Source: Pseudonocardia sp. MH-G8 (GTDB lineage Bacteria > Actinomycetota > Actinomycetes > Mycobacteriales > Pseudonocardiaceae). From it: 64,000 nucleotides of DNA. Position numbers and translations under genes: made by a program. The stretch covers positions 62,001 through 126,000 of the forward strand of contig NZ_NKYF01000003.1 of assembly GCF_002262885.1 (NCBI RefSeq). Reading direction: 5' to 3'. Under the pieces are notes generated by a model. That model saw nothing but the letters and a program-made list of their open reading frames with translations, had not been told where the DNA came from and did not search any database. Shown here piece by piece: positions 27,827 through 36,012 of the stretch (position 1 is the stretch's first letter; each line of letters opens with the position of its first letter).

Positions 27827-30133
27827 CTAGCGCTGGTCGATCGCCCGGGCGCCCAGCTGCGTGGTCAGGAGCTCGATCGCGGCTTCCTCGGGGTCGCGGC
27901 GCACGGCATCGGCATCGCTCACGGGGACCGCGGCCTCCGCGAGCATCGCCTCCTCGTCGTCGTCGGGCGGGGCGTCGTCGTCGGGCGGCTCCGGCGGGAG
28001 CGGCACGCCGTCCTCCGGTGCGCCGCCCGTCGACCGGCGCACCGGCGGCGGCCGGTTCGCGCGCGCCGACGGCGGGGCGGCCTGCTGTCGCTGCGGGGCG
28101 TCGCTCGGCGCCGGGCGCCGGGGTGGGGCGCTGCGGGCCCCACCGGACGGGGCCGGGGCGGCGGCCGGGGCCTCGCCGTGCTCGCACCGCACCTGCCACC
28201 GCACACCGAGCACGGTGTGCAAGGCGGCCGAGACGATGTCGGCGTTGCGCGGCTCGGACAGGCGCCGGGCGAGCGACGGGGCACCGATCCCGAGCACGAG
28301 GGTGTCGCCCTGCACCGCTCGCACCGTGGCGTTGACCAGCATCGCCTCGATGCTGCGGCTCTGTGCCCGCGCAGCGGACAGCACCTCCGACCAGACCCGC
28401 CGCACTGCAGCGGCGTCGAGGCTCGTGACCTCGCCTGCTCCGGCCGGTGGCGGCGGTGGGGCGGACGACGGCGCGGCGGGCTCCTGCGTCGCCGCCGGCT
28501 GCGCGGCCGGCCGCTGCGGCGCCGACCCGGCCCCGGGCGCCTGCTGTTGCCCGGCCGGTTGCCGACCAGCCGGTTGCGACCGGACCGGCTGTTGCGCGGA
28601 CGGTGCGCCCGGGGCCGGGTCCTGTGACGCGGCCGGCTGCGGCGCCGAGGGCCGCTGCGGCGCGGACCGGGGCGGCTCCGCCACGGGCGCCGAGGGCTGG
28701 GACGGCGGCGAGTCGGGCTCCGGGGGCTGGGGCGGTGCGGCAGCCGTCTCCGGACGTTCGGGGCGCCCCCGGCCCTGCACGGCCACGGGCTGGTCGGAGC
28801 CGGTTCCCTCGCCCGTCTCGGGTGCCGGAGCGGCCTCACCGGGAGCCGCGGAAGCGGCCGCGGGGACCGAACGGTCCCCCGCCCCCGCCGACGGCGCGAC
28901 GCTCGGCCTGCGGAAGGTGCGCCGCGCCTCGCCCGCCGCGTCGGCATCCTCGTGGCCACCCGGTGCCGCAGCGATCGCGTTGCGCCGCTCGAGGCGTTCG
29001 AGCCGCTCCAGCAGGCCGGGCTCGGCCGTGGTGGCGGCGGGCAGCAGCATGCGGGCACACAGCAGCTCCAGCAGCAGCCGCGGCGCGGTGGCGCCGCGCA
29101 TCTCGGTGAGCCCGGTGTGCACGATCTCGCCGTACCGCGCGAGGGTGGCCGCGCCGATCTTGCCGGCCTGCTCGCTCATGCGCGTGATCTCGTCGGCGGC
29201 GGCTTCGACCAGACCACGCTCCGCGGCCTCCGGAACCGCCTGCAGGAGCACGAGGTCGCGGAGCCGCTGCAGGAGGTCGGCGGCGAACCGGCGCGGGTCG
29301 TGCCCGGCCTCGACGAGCCTGTCGACGGCCTCGAACACCGCGGCGCGATCGCCCGCGGCGAGCGCATCGACCACGTCGTCGATCAGGGCGACGTCGGTGA
29401 CGCCGAGGAGCGCCACCGCGCGCTCGTAGGTGACCCCCTCCGGGCCTGCGCCGGCGAGCAGCTGGTCGAGCACCGAGAGGGTGTCGCGCGCCGACCCGCC
29501 CCCGGCGCGCAGCACCAGCGGGTAGACCGGCGGCGCCACGATGGCGCCCTCGTCGGCGCAGATGCGCTCAAGCAGCTTCCGCAGCGTTCCGGGCGGGATG
29601 AGCCGGAACGGGTAGTGGTGGGTGCGGGAGCGGATGGTGGGCAGCACCTTGTCCGGTTCGGTGGTGGCGAACACGAACACCAGGTGCTCCGGCGGCTCCT
29701 CCACGATCTTGAGCAGGGCGTTGAAGCCCTGCGTGGTGATCATGTGGGCCTCGTCGACGATGAACACCCGGTAGCGCGACTCGGCGGGCGCGAAGAACGC
29801 GCGATCGCGCAGCTCGCGGGTGTCGTCGACGCCGCCGTGCGAGGCGGCGTCCAGCTCCGTGACGTCGATGTTGCCCGGACCGCCGGGCGCGAGCGAGACG
29901 CAGGACGCGCAGACGCCGCACGGATCCGGGGTGGGCCCCTGCTCGCAGTTGAGCGAGCGGGCCAGGATCCGGGCCGAGGACGTCTTCCCGCAGCCACGCG
30001 GGCCCGAGAACAGGTAGGCGTGGTTGATGCGCCCCGACCCCAGAGCTGTGCTCAGGGGCTCGGTGACGTGTTCCTGCCCGACCACCTCGGCGAACTTCGC
30101 CGGGCGGTACTTGCGGTACAGAGCCAGCGCCAC
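27827..30133 (-). CDS. dnaX: DNA polymerase III subunits gamma/tau
   Basis: A 768-residue clamp-loader ATPase. It begins VALALYRKYRPAKFAEVVGQ, with Walker A FSGPRGCGKTSSARILARSL, the zinc cluster CEQGPTPDPCGVCASC, Walker B RVFIVDEAHMIT and sensor FVFATTEPDKVLPTIRSRTH. After about residue 420 comes a long Pro/Ala/Gln-rich region, then a tau-type C-terminal domain (RRVWSEVLSAARAQSRSIEA). GTG 30133 matches the conserved N-terminus. The protein loads the sliding clamp at the replication fork. Confidence 0.97.
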   Translation of the reverse strand: MALALYRKYRPAKFAEVVGQEHVTEPLSTALGSGRINHAYLFSGPRGCGKTSSARILARSLNCEQGPTPDPCGVCASCVSLAPGGPGNIDVTELDAASHGGVDDTRELRDRAFFAPAESRYRVFIVDEAHMITTQGFNALLKIVEEPPEHLVFVFATTEPDKVLPTIRSRTHHYPFRLIPPGTLRKLLERICADEGAIVAPPVYPLVLRAGGGSARDTLSVLDQLLAGAGPEGVTYERAVALLGVTDVALIDDVVDALAAGDRAAVFEAVDRLVEAGHDPRRFAADLLQRLRDLVLLQAVPEAAERGLVEAAADEITRMSEQAGKIGAATLARYGEIVHTGLTEMRGATAPRLLLELLCARMLLPAATTAEPGLLERLERLERRNAIAAAPGGHEDADAAGEARRTFRRPSVAPSAGAGDRSVPAAASAAPGEAAPAPETGEGTGSDQPVAVQGRGRPERPETAAAPPQPPEPDSPPSQPSAPVAEPPRSAPQRPSAPQPAASQDPAPGAPSAQQPVRSQPAGRQPAGQQQAPGAGSAPQRPAAQPAATQEPAAPSSAPPPPPAGAGEVTSLDAAAVRRVWSEVLSAARAQSRSIEAMLVNATVRAVQGDTLVLGIGAPSLARRLSEPRNADIVSAALHTVLGVRWQVRCEHGEAPAAAPAPSGGARSAPPRRPAPSDAPQRQQAAPPSARANRPPPVRRSTGGAPEDGVPLPPEPPDDDAPPDDDEEAMLAEAAVPVSDADAVRRDPEEAAIELLTTQLGARAIDQR

Positions 30134-30209
30134 GACCGCGAGGCTACCCACCGCCACCGACGCTCCGGAACGGCGTGCCACCCCGCGGCCGTAGCGGGCG
30201 AAGCGGCGG

Positions 30210-31007
30210 TCAGCAGTGGCGGTGTGACCCGGAGGTCACTGCTCCCCCGCCGGGACGGGACCACTGGACGGCGGGCCGTCCGCCGTCCCAGTCGTTCCCC
30301 ACGCCGTCCTCGTTGGTGCGCCAGAACCAGCCCGGGATCCTGCCCTCGGGCCAGCCCTCGGGTGTGTCCTGCCACGCCTCCATGCGGCCGCGGGCGGTCA
30401 TGTCGAGCAGGGCGAGCGCGGGCATCGTCGCCTCGGCGCCCCTGCCGGTGACGCTGTTGGTGAGGAACACCCGGTCGCCGTGGCGCAGGAAGCACACCCA
30501 GGTGCCGAAGTCCTCGCCGCTCACGATCTCGTCCTCGACGTCGGCCACGGAGTACCAGTGGCGGGGGTAGCCCATGAACTCGACGAACGGCGCGAGCTCC
30601 TCGTAGGGGGCCTTGGCGAACACGGCGAACGAGACGCCCCGCGCGTGGAGGTAGACCGGGTCCTGCACCGCGAAGTAGGTGAGGGTGCAGCCCGCGCACT
30701 GGTTCTCGAACGGCTCCCCCAGGTGCCACATGTGCTTGTAGACGACGAGCTCCTCGCGGCCTTCGAACAGGTCGAGGAGGGTGCTCGGCCCGCCCGGCCC
30801 GATGACGGTGGTGCTCGCGTCGACCTCCGTCATCGGCAGCCTGCGGCGGGCCGCGGCGATCGCGTCCCCCTCCCGGGTGTGCGTCTTCTCCCGCACCAGC
30901 AGCTCGTCGCGGGAGGCCCGCCAGGCCTCCCGGTCGACGATCGGCGGGACGGCGACCGCGGGCGACGTCTCGTTGCTGGTGATGTGGTCCTCGCGCGTGC
31001 TGGTCAT
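30210..31007 (-). CDS. DUF899 thioredoxin-like protein
   Basis: A 265-residue DUF899 family protein. The sequence REAWRASRDELLVREKTHTR at the N-terminus, LFEGREELVVYKHMWHLGEP, the CxxC in FENQCAGCTLTYF, and the C-terminal RTNEDGVGNDWDGGRPAVQW are typical. The fold is thioredoxin-like, but the biochemical role is not established. ATG 31007 is preceded by GAGGGAGC. It ends about 75 bp downstream of the dnaX start region, same strand. Confidence 0.9.
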   Translation of the reverse strand: MTSTREDHITSNETSPAVAVPPIVDREAWRASRDELLVREKTHTREGDAIAAARRRLPMTEVDASTTVIGPGGPSTLLDLFEGREELVVYKHMWHLGEPFENQCAGCTLTYFAVQDPVYLHARGVSFAVFAKAPYEELAPFVEFMGYPRHWYSVADVEDEIVSGEDFGTWVCFLRHGDRVFLTNSVTGRGAEATMPALALLDMTARGRMEAWQDTPEGWPEGRIPGWFWRTNEDGVGNDWDGGRPAVQWSRPGGGAVTSGSHRHC

Positions 31008-31164
31008 GCACTGCTCCCTCGATCGGACGGGCTTCGCTGGTACAGACCGGCGCGCCCGCCGGAACTCATCGATCGGCAGACCCACCGATGACGGACGAGG
31101 GGACTGGACCGAGGGGCGGTGTGACGCTGGGGCCGGGGAGCCGCGGCTCGACCCGGACGAAAGG

Positions 31165-31250
31165 GGACCCCGCGCACCCGCCAGAGCCCGTTGACCCTTG
31201 CTGCCTTCCGGCCCTGGGGGAGTTCACAGGATGGACGCCGCGCGGGGTCC
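31165..31250 (-). ncRNA. ffs: Signal recognition particle RNA (small bacterial 4.5S type)
   Basis: On the minus strand the apical SRP signature is present (GGCCGGAAGGCAGCA-type loop with GGGTCAAC following), flanked by long arms. The ends GGACCCCGCGC (minus, 31250 downward) and GCGCGGGGTCC (to 31165) pair as the closing stem. Length about 86 nt fits the small SRP RNA lacking an Alu domain. With Ffh it targets membrane proteins. Confidence 0.93.
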
Positions 31251-31257
31251 GGGGACG

Positions 31258-31300
31258 AGTGTAGACGGGTCGCGAGCCGCGCGAGCGACCCGTCTATGCT
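31258..31300. promoter_or_regulatory. Divergent promoters of ffs and tRNA-Ser, with inverted repeat
   Basis: TACACT on the minus strand (31258-31263) lies 7 nt before the ffs 5' end, and TATGCT on the plus strand (31295-31300) lies 7 nt before the tRNA. Between them an 11-bp inverted repeat (31263-31273 with 31285-31295) joins the two -10 regions. Confidence 0.65.
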
Positions 31301-31307
31301 TCACGGC

Positions 31308-31392
31308 GGAGGATTCGCCTAGTGGCCTATGGCGCACGCTTGGAAAGCGTGTTGGGTTCACGCCCTCGCGGGTTCGAATCCCGCATCCTCCG
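31308..31392 (+). tRNA. tRNA-Ser (anticodon GGA)
   Basis: The acceptor stem GGAGGAT (31308-31314) pairs with ATCCTCC (31385-31391), with G as discriminator. The anticodon loop in CGCTTGGAAAGCG shows GGA, the T arm GCGGGTTCGAATCCCGC is canonical, and a long variable arm is present, all as in serine tRNA. The 3' CCA is not encoded. It is followed by a strong terminator and by an integrase remnant. Confidence 0.96.
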
Positions 31393-31397
31393 CAGGT

Positions 31398-31434
31398 GAG
31401 ACCGGGTGCGCAGCACGATCGCGCACCCGGTCTC
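31398..31434 (+). terminator. Terminator after tRNA-Ser(GGA)
   Basis: A perfect 14-bp stem (31398-31411 with 31421-31434) and 9-nt loop start six bases after the tRNA, followed by TCGTTG. Confidence 0.85.
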
Positions 31435-31481
31435 GTCGTTGTGGTGGCAGTTGTGGTGGCGTTCGAGCCTCAGGAGGATCG

Positions 31482-31619
31482 TCAGCCGGCCTTCCGGCGA
31501 CCATCCGTCGGGGGCTTCCACGACAGCCCGCCCAGCTGGTCGGCCACGAGGCGCCGCATCGCAGCGCCGACGTGCTGGTACCTGGCCGCCATGGCGGTGC
31601 TCGACCAGCCCATCACCGC
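31482..31619 (-). pseudogene. C-terminal remnant of a phage-type tyrosine integrase
   Basis: On the minus strand 45 codons read AVMGWSSTAMAARYQHVGAA and end in GLSWKPPTDGRRKAG and a stop. MGWSS..M..RYQH is the last catalytic block of phage and integrative-element tyrosine recombinases, with the nucleophilic tyrosine in RYQH. Upstream of codon 1 the frame turns into Arg-rich noise, and the other recombinase boxes are absent, so this is a broken gene. It sits 90 bp from the 3' end of tRNA-Ser(GGA), the classical attachment site position, and so marks an old integration. The adjoining 31620-31808 holds protein-like but unassignable sequence. Confidence 0.72.
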
Positions 31620-31808
31620 AGGCCGGCGTCGTCGGCGTGGCCGTGACCTGGTCGTGGATCAACGACTTGCCGGTCGGCAGCGGCACGGCGGGGGTGTCGA
31701 GGATCCGCTCGGCCGGCACGGCGACGCCCGCGCGCGCTTCCCCCAGAGACGCAAGAGCGTCGGTGGCCGCGGCAACGACGGCCTGGGCCACAGGGCGTGG
31801 AGGTGCGA

Positions 31809-32555
31809 TCACATGTACAAGGCTCGGCTCAGGCGGACTCCGTACTCCGCGTCCGGGTTGGTGGTGCCGTCCCCGACTCTTTCCTGGATCGCGGCGACTG
31901 CCAGGTCACGCCTTCTCGGCAGGCGCTCCGCCTCCGCCGCCGCCAGCGCGCCCGGCATCTCCGCCCGCGTGAGGTCCGTGCAGTAGCAGGGTGCGCCGGG
32001 CTGCTGCCGCCACGAGTCCGCCAGCGTCCCGGCGTCGAACGCGTCGAGCCCAGTGTCCTCGACGAGCGCCATGGCTAGACGGCGATCCCGCTCACTGTCG
32101 GCGGCGACGGGGATGGCGATGCGATCCGGGCTGCCGGCGGGCTTGTCCTTGGTCGCGAGCGAGTGCGACCCGATCGCGTTCCATGCCTTGGCGACCGGTC
32201 GGCCCAGCTGCTCGGTGACCCACGAGCTCTCGACCTGACCGGCGTCGACGGCCTCGATCCGGTCGTCGCGTGCCGGGTAGTAGTTCGAGGTGTCGATGAC
32301 GACCGTGTCGGCCGGCACATCGGCGATCAGCGACGCGACCTGGGGAATGCGGTTCAGGGGGATCGAGAGGATCACAGCGTCCACGTCCTCCACCACTTCC
32401 GCCGTGGTGACCGCGCGTCCGCCCGAGGACAGCACGTCGGCGTCGATCGTCTGCGGGCCGCGTGAGTTGGCCACCTTCACGTCGTGTCCCGCCGCGCTCA
32501 GCCGCTGCGTCACGGTCTTGCCGATGTGCCCGACGCCGAGAATGCCGATCTTCAT
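31809..32555 (-). CDS. NADPH-dependent F420 reductase-like oxidoreductase
   Basis: A 248-residue Rossmann protein. MKIGILGVGHIGKTVTQRLS is the dinucleotide-binding loop, VANSRGPQTI the NADP-phosphate region, and VIDTSNYYPARDDRIEAVD and VAKAWNAIGSHSLA are typical of the F420-dependent NADP reductase/YfjE-like group. Whether it uses F420 is not certain; many actinobacterial members act on other substrates. AAGGAG precedes ATG 32555. It is 105 bp after a TetR regulator on the same strand and may be its target. Confidence 0.82.
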   Translation of the reverse strand: MKIGILGVGHIGKTVTQRLSAAGHDVKVANSRGPQTIDADVLSSGGRAVTTAEVVEDVDAVILSIPLNRIPQVASLIADVPADTVVIDTSNYYPARDDRIEAVDAGQVESSWVTEQLGRPVAKAWNAIGSHSLATKDKPAGSPDRIAIPVAADSERDRRLAMALVEDTGLDAFDAGTLADSWRQQPGAPCYCTDLTRAEMPGALAAAEAERLPRRRDLAVAAIQERVGDGTTNPDAEYGVRLSRALYM

Positions 32556-32660
32556 GGGTGGTTCTCCTTGTGTCGATTGATGCCTTGATCCAGAGCTGGA
32601 CGGCGTGCGTTAGCGCGCCGAGCAGGTCCCGCGGAGGGCGGCGCGAGCGCCCGTCGCGGC

Positions 32661-33290
32661 CTACGTTTCCGTTCCCGGGACCCCAGGGCCCTCGCGCCTC
32701 GGTCTATCCGCCGCCATCTCCCAGCCGGACCGCATGAGAGTGCTGAGCGCCTCGGGAGAGGACTCGTCGGCCAGGGCGGCGCTGTGGGCCCAGGCCGTTG
32801 CCAGCGTGCTGAGGAACAGGTCGCGTCCCCGCACCCAGGGCTTGGCGGCGCCCTCGCGCTGAGCCGCGCGGAGGAACTCCTCGGTGGTCGTGATGAAGCC
32901 CTGACAGGTGATCGCCAGGGGCGATTTTCCTCCGGTCAGCGCGGCTCGGAGAGGCTCCGGTAGGCCGTCGAAAGCGGTCACCCACTCGCCCAGCGCGTCC
33001 AGCCACTGGGTGAGCGCCACGCTGGAGTCGCTCTCCTCTCGCTGGATGGAGGCGCGACGAACCTCCAGCTCTTCGTCACGGGCCTGGAGCAGAGCGGCGA
33101 GCAGCGCCTCCCGGCTGGGAAAGTGCCGGTAGAGGGTGCCCGGGCCGACGCCGGCCCGCTTGGCGATGGCGTCCATGGAGCCGGAAATGCCGTGCTCGGC
33201 GAAGAACTGCTCCGCGACCTCGAGGATGTGCACGCGGTTGCGCTGCTTGTCCGCCCGCGGTGGACGCCCGTCGTTCCCTGCCTCGCCCAT
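32661..33290 (-). CDS. TetR-family repressor
   Basis: A 209-residue TetR regulator. The N-terminal DNA-binding domain reads NRVHILEVAEQFFAEHGISG, MDAIAKRAGVGPGTLYRHFP and SREALLAALLQ; the C-terminal ligand domain is of the SACE_7040/TetR_C type with GLPEPLRAALTGGKSPLAIT. Two perfect GGAGA-N3-TCTCC sites lie directly upstream, so it is probably autoregulated, and the downstream reductase gene would share this control. Ligand unknown. Confidence 0.92.
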   Translation of the reverse strand: MGEAGNDGRPPRADKQRNRVHILEVAEQFFAEHGISGSMDAIAKRAGVGPGTLYRHFPSREALLAALLQARDEELEVRRASIQREESDSSVALTQWLDALGEWVTAFDGLPEPLRAALTGGKSPLAITCQGFITTTEEFLRAAQREGAAKPWVRGRDLFLSTLATAWAHSAALADESSPEALSTLMRSGWEMAADRPRREGPGVPGTET

Positions 33291-33551
33291 GCACTCACAC
33301 CTCTCACTGACAGAGCGGAGACAGTCTCCGTATGCCGGTCAAACGGAGACTATCTCCTCATCCGCTTCTCTGCCGAACAGGTCCGCCGTTGGAACCTCGG
33401 TCGGCGACCTCTCCGCCGGCCTCTGAGCGATCGCTGCGGCCAACAGTCGCTTCCGGTGGTGATAGACCGTGTTCGGGGCACCGCACGCCGCCCGTCCGCG
33501 ACCGGCCCCTGTCCAGCCGACGCGGGCCGGGCCGATCCGGGGGCGCTGTGC
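33291..33551. other. Gap between the TetR gene and the monooxygenase gene
   Basis: Apart from the twin operators at its start, nothing gene-like is seen in this 261-base stretch. It is slightly less GC-rich than the surroundings. Confidence 0.4.
33316..33357 (-). promoter_or_regulatory. Twin TetR operators
   Basis: CGGAGACAGTCTCCG (33316-33330) and CGGAGACTATCTCC (33344-33357) are two palindromes with identical 5-bp half-sites (GGAGA/TCTCC) and 28 bp between centres. A minus-strand TTGACC (-35-like) lies at about 33337-33342 between them. The arrangement suits binding of two TetR dimers. Confidence 0.7.
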
Positions 33552-33836
33552 TCACGGCTCCTCGACAGCAGCGATGACGTAGCGCTTCACGTCCGCTCCC
33601 AGGATCCGTGCTGCGGTGTCCGAGTCCGGTCCGGAACCGCGGAACGCCAGGAGCTCGTCCTCGGACTCCCATCGCTCGAAGATGTTGATGCGCGCCGGGT
33701 CGACGGTGTCGGCCGTGATGGAGAAGTCCAGGCAGCCCTGCGCGCTGCGCGCCATGGAGACAGCCTTCGCTCCTTCCGCCACGAAGGCGTCCCGGTCCGT
33801 CGGTTCAGTGATCAGGTATCCAGCGACGATCAGCAT
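33552..33836 (-). CDS. Antibiotic biosynthesis monooxygenase (ABM) domain protein
   Basis: A 94-residue ferredoxin-like-fold protein. MLIVAGYLITEPTDRDAFVA, the core GCLDFSITADTVDPARINIF and ERWESEDELLAFRGSG match the ABM/YgiN quinol monooxygenase family, which acts on quinones or aromatic polyketides without metal or cofactor, normally as a dimer. ATG 33836 is favoured; an in-frame GTG at 33851 would add five residues. It stands alone between two regulators. The substrate is unknown. Confidence 0.85.
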   Translation of the reverse strand: MLIVAGYLITEPTDRDAFVAEGAKAVSMARSAQGCLDFSITADTVDPARINIFERWESEDELLAFRGSGPDSDTAARILGADVKRYVIAAVEEP

Positions 33837-33930
33837 GTGGGTGCCGACCACCCCGGAGTCCTGAAGTCATCGGTAAGGCACGTCTCGTTCGACGAGTGGG
33901 CCACACACCACGGCGTTCGTCTGAGATCCA

Positions 33931-34605
33931 TCACTCCAGCAGGCCGCGCCAGCGGTCGGCCGACTCGGCGATGTCGAGGCTGACGCGCTCGAGGAACGCC
34001 CCCGTCCGGGACAGCCGCTGCCCCACGGGCCCGTCGAGCCCAAGCGCCTCCGCCGCGGCCGTCGCGGCCCGCGCCGAGTCGAGTAACTGCCGCGAGCTGA
34101 GCACGACCGAGCGGTACCAGGCGCCGTCGTCGACCACGTAGATGTCGCGACGTCGCTGCGGGTCCCGCTCTCGCCGGACGTACCCGTTCTCGACCAGATA
34201 GTTCACGGCCACCGAGACGGAGGCCGCGCTGACGTCCAGCCTGCGGGTCAGCTCGGCCGCGGTGCGCCGGCCGTCCTCGGACAGCAACAGGTCGAGGTGC
34301 ACGCGCGCTGTCATCCTCGGCAGCCCCGCCCTGACGGCCAGCTCGATGATCCCCTCTCCCACCGCACCGACCGGCGGCCCGGCCTCGCGGGAGGCCGACG
34401 GCGTGCCGCGTCGCGCCCGCTGGACCGCGGCTCGGTGCGCCTGGCGGGGCCGGTAGCCGCCGGGACCGCCGTTGCGTGCGACCTCCCGGCTGATCGTCGA
34501 GGTCGGCCGGTCGACCCTCCTGGCGATCTCGGCGTAGGAGAGCCTGTCGGCGAGACCGGCCGCGATGCGCCGGCGGTCCTGCTCGGTCAACCGTCCTCCT
34601 GGCAT
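33931..34605 (-). CDS. Regulator with HTH_38 (IS30-like) and MarR/GbsR-type winged helix
   Basis: A 224-residue regulator joining two DNA-binding parts. Residues 1-65 (GGRLTEQDRRRIAAGLADRL, SYAEIARRVDRPTSTISREV, ARNGGPGGYRPRQAHRAA) resemble the HTH_38 domain of IS30 transposases; residues about 85-215 are a GbsR/MarR-like winged helix (RRTAAELTRRLDVSAASVSV, AVNYLVENGYVRRERDPQRR). The ATG at 34605 is chosen since TAATAC lies just upstream as a -10 and TTGCAA (34636-34641) 16 nt before it as -35, giving a near-leaderless start. It is divergent from a P450 gene that it probably controls. Confidence 0.82.
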   Translation of the reverse strand: MPGGRLTEQDRRRIAAGLADRLSYAEIARRVDRPTSTISREVARNGGPGGYRPRQAHRAAVQRARRGTPSASREAGPPVGAVGEGIIELAVRAGLPRMTARVHLDLLLSEDGRRTAAELTRRLDVSAASVSVAVNYLVENGYVRRERDPQRRRDIYVVDDGAWYRSVVLSSRQLLDSARAATAAAEALGLDGPVGQRLSRTGAFLERVSLDIAESADRWRGLLE

Positions 34606-34635
34606 GAGCGGCAGTATTACCTTCACCAGCATTCA

Positions 34636-34744
34636 TTGCAACGCGGAGTTGCGTTCGCCCTCAGACCTTTGCATCAGTTTGTGCAAGTTGAGCTGGACAT
34701 ACACATTCTAGTCGATTGATCAGTTTCCGAATGCAACGTAGCCT
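34636..34744. promoter_or_regulatory. Divergent control region of the regulator and P450 genes
   Basis: Plus strand: TTGATC (34716-34721), 17 nt, TAGCCT (34739-34744), then 7 nt to the P450 GTG at 34752. Minus strand: TTGCAA (34636-34641) is the -35 of the regulator. TTGCA/TGCAA elements recur at 34636, 34669, 34682 and 34732, the last lying between the P450 -35 and -10, so they are operator candidates. Confidence 0.6.
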
Positions 34745-34751
34745 TCGCAGT

Positions 34752-35996
34752 GTGCCGAACACCTTTGAGCGCGAATCGAGGGATGGCACGGATGCATCCC
34801 TCCACACCGTCACCACGATGCCGACGGCGCGTCGGCCCGGCTGTCCCTTCGACCCGCCCGCCGAGCTGATCGACGCCCGCAGGCACGGCCCGATCAGCCG
34901 CTATCCGTTCCCCGACGGGCACCAGGGTTGGCTGATCACCGGGTACGACCTGGTCCGGTCGGTGCTGGCCGACCCGCGGTTCAGCTCGCGCAAGGAGCTC
35001 ATGCTCCACCACCCGTTGATCGACTACACCGGCGTGGAGGTTCCCCCGGCGCCGCCCGGGGAGTTCCTCCTCATGGACGAGCCACAGCACAGTCGCTACC
35101 GGAAGCCGCTGGTGGGCAAGTTCACCGTGCGGCGGATGCGGCAGCTCACCGAGCGCGTCGAGCAGATCACCGCCGACCACCTGGACGCCATGGAGGACGC
35201 CGGGCCTCCCACCGACCTGGTGACCGCGTTCGCCACACCCATCCCCGCCATCATGATCTGCGAGCTGCTGGGGGTGCCGTACCAGGACCGGGGTTCCTTC
35301 CAGGAACAGGTCATGTCGTTCATGAGCGGGGAGACGAGCGACGAGGACCTGATCGCGGCCTACACCGCGGTCCAGACCTACCTCGCGGAGCTGGTGGCCG
35401 CCAAGCGCGCGAACCCCACCGACGACGTGCTCAGCGACCTCACCGACAGCGACCTCACCGACGAGGAGCTGCGGGGAATGAGCCTGATCCTCCTCGCAGC
35501 CGGGCTCGACACCACCGCGAACATGCTGGCGTTGGGCACCTTCGCGTTGCTGCGCAACCCGGCGCAGCTGGCCGCGCTGCGCGCCGACCCCGCGCTCGCC
35601 GATCGGGCCGTGGAGGAGCTGCTGCGATACCTGAGCGTCGCCAAGACGTTCATGAGGACGGCACTCGAGGACGTCGAGGTGGGCGGCCGGACCATCACGG
35701 CCGGCACCACGGTGATCCTGTCCTACCACACCGCCAACCGCGACCCCGAGCGCTTCGCCGACCCCCACGTGCTCGACCTGGGCAGGCCCACCGCCGGGCA
35801 CCTGGCCTTCGGCCACGGCATCCACCAGTGCCTGGGGCAGCAGCTGGCGCGCGTCGAGATGCGGGTCGCCCTCCCCGCGCTGGTCAACCGTTTCCCCACG
35901 CTGCGCCTGGCCGTACCCGCCGACGAGGTCGGCCTGCGCCCGGAGACCGCGGACATCTACGGGGTGAAGAGCCTGCCGATCACCTGGGACGTGTGA
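34752..35996 (+). CDS. Cytochrome P450
   Basis: A 414-residue soluble bacterial P450. The oxygen-binding I-helix motif is LAAGLDTTANML (A/G-x-D-T-T), the ExxR motif is EELLRYLS, and the haem-thiolate loop is FGHGIHQCLGQQLARVEMRV. The N-terminus CPFDPPAELIDARRHGPISR is typical of this class. GTG 34752 is picked because a good promoter places the message start there; ATG 34731 and ATG 34818 are alternatives. No ferredoxin gene is adjacent, so electrons must come from elsewhere. Substrate unknown. Confidence 0.93.
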   Translation: MPNTFERESRDGTDASLHTVTTMPTARRPGCPFDPPAELIDARRHGPISRYPFPDGHQGWLITGYDLVRSVLADPRFSSRKELMLHHPLIDYTGVEVPPAPPGEFLLMDEPQHSRYRKPLVGKFTVRRMRQLTERVEQITADHLDAMEDAGPPTDLVTAFATPIPAIMICELLGVPYQDRGSFQEQVMSFMSGETSDEDLIAAYTAVQTYLAELVAAKRANPTDDVLSDLTDSDLTDEELRGMSLILLAAGLDTTANMLALGTFALLRNPAQLAALRADPALADRAVEELLRYLSVAKTFMRTALEDVEVGGRTITAGTTVILSYHTANRDPERFADPHVLDLGRPTAGHLAFGHGIHQCLGQQLARVEMRVALPALVNRFPTLRLAVPADEVGLRPETADIYGVKSLPITWDV

Positions 35997-36012
35997 GGTC
36001 GCGGACGGCGGA

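Noticed and set aside
27345..27830. Candidate gene of 161 codons in the gap before dnaX
   Set aside because: Arg/Pro/Ser-rich, no ribosome site, overlapping frames of equal length in other registers; no domain.
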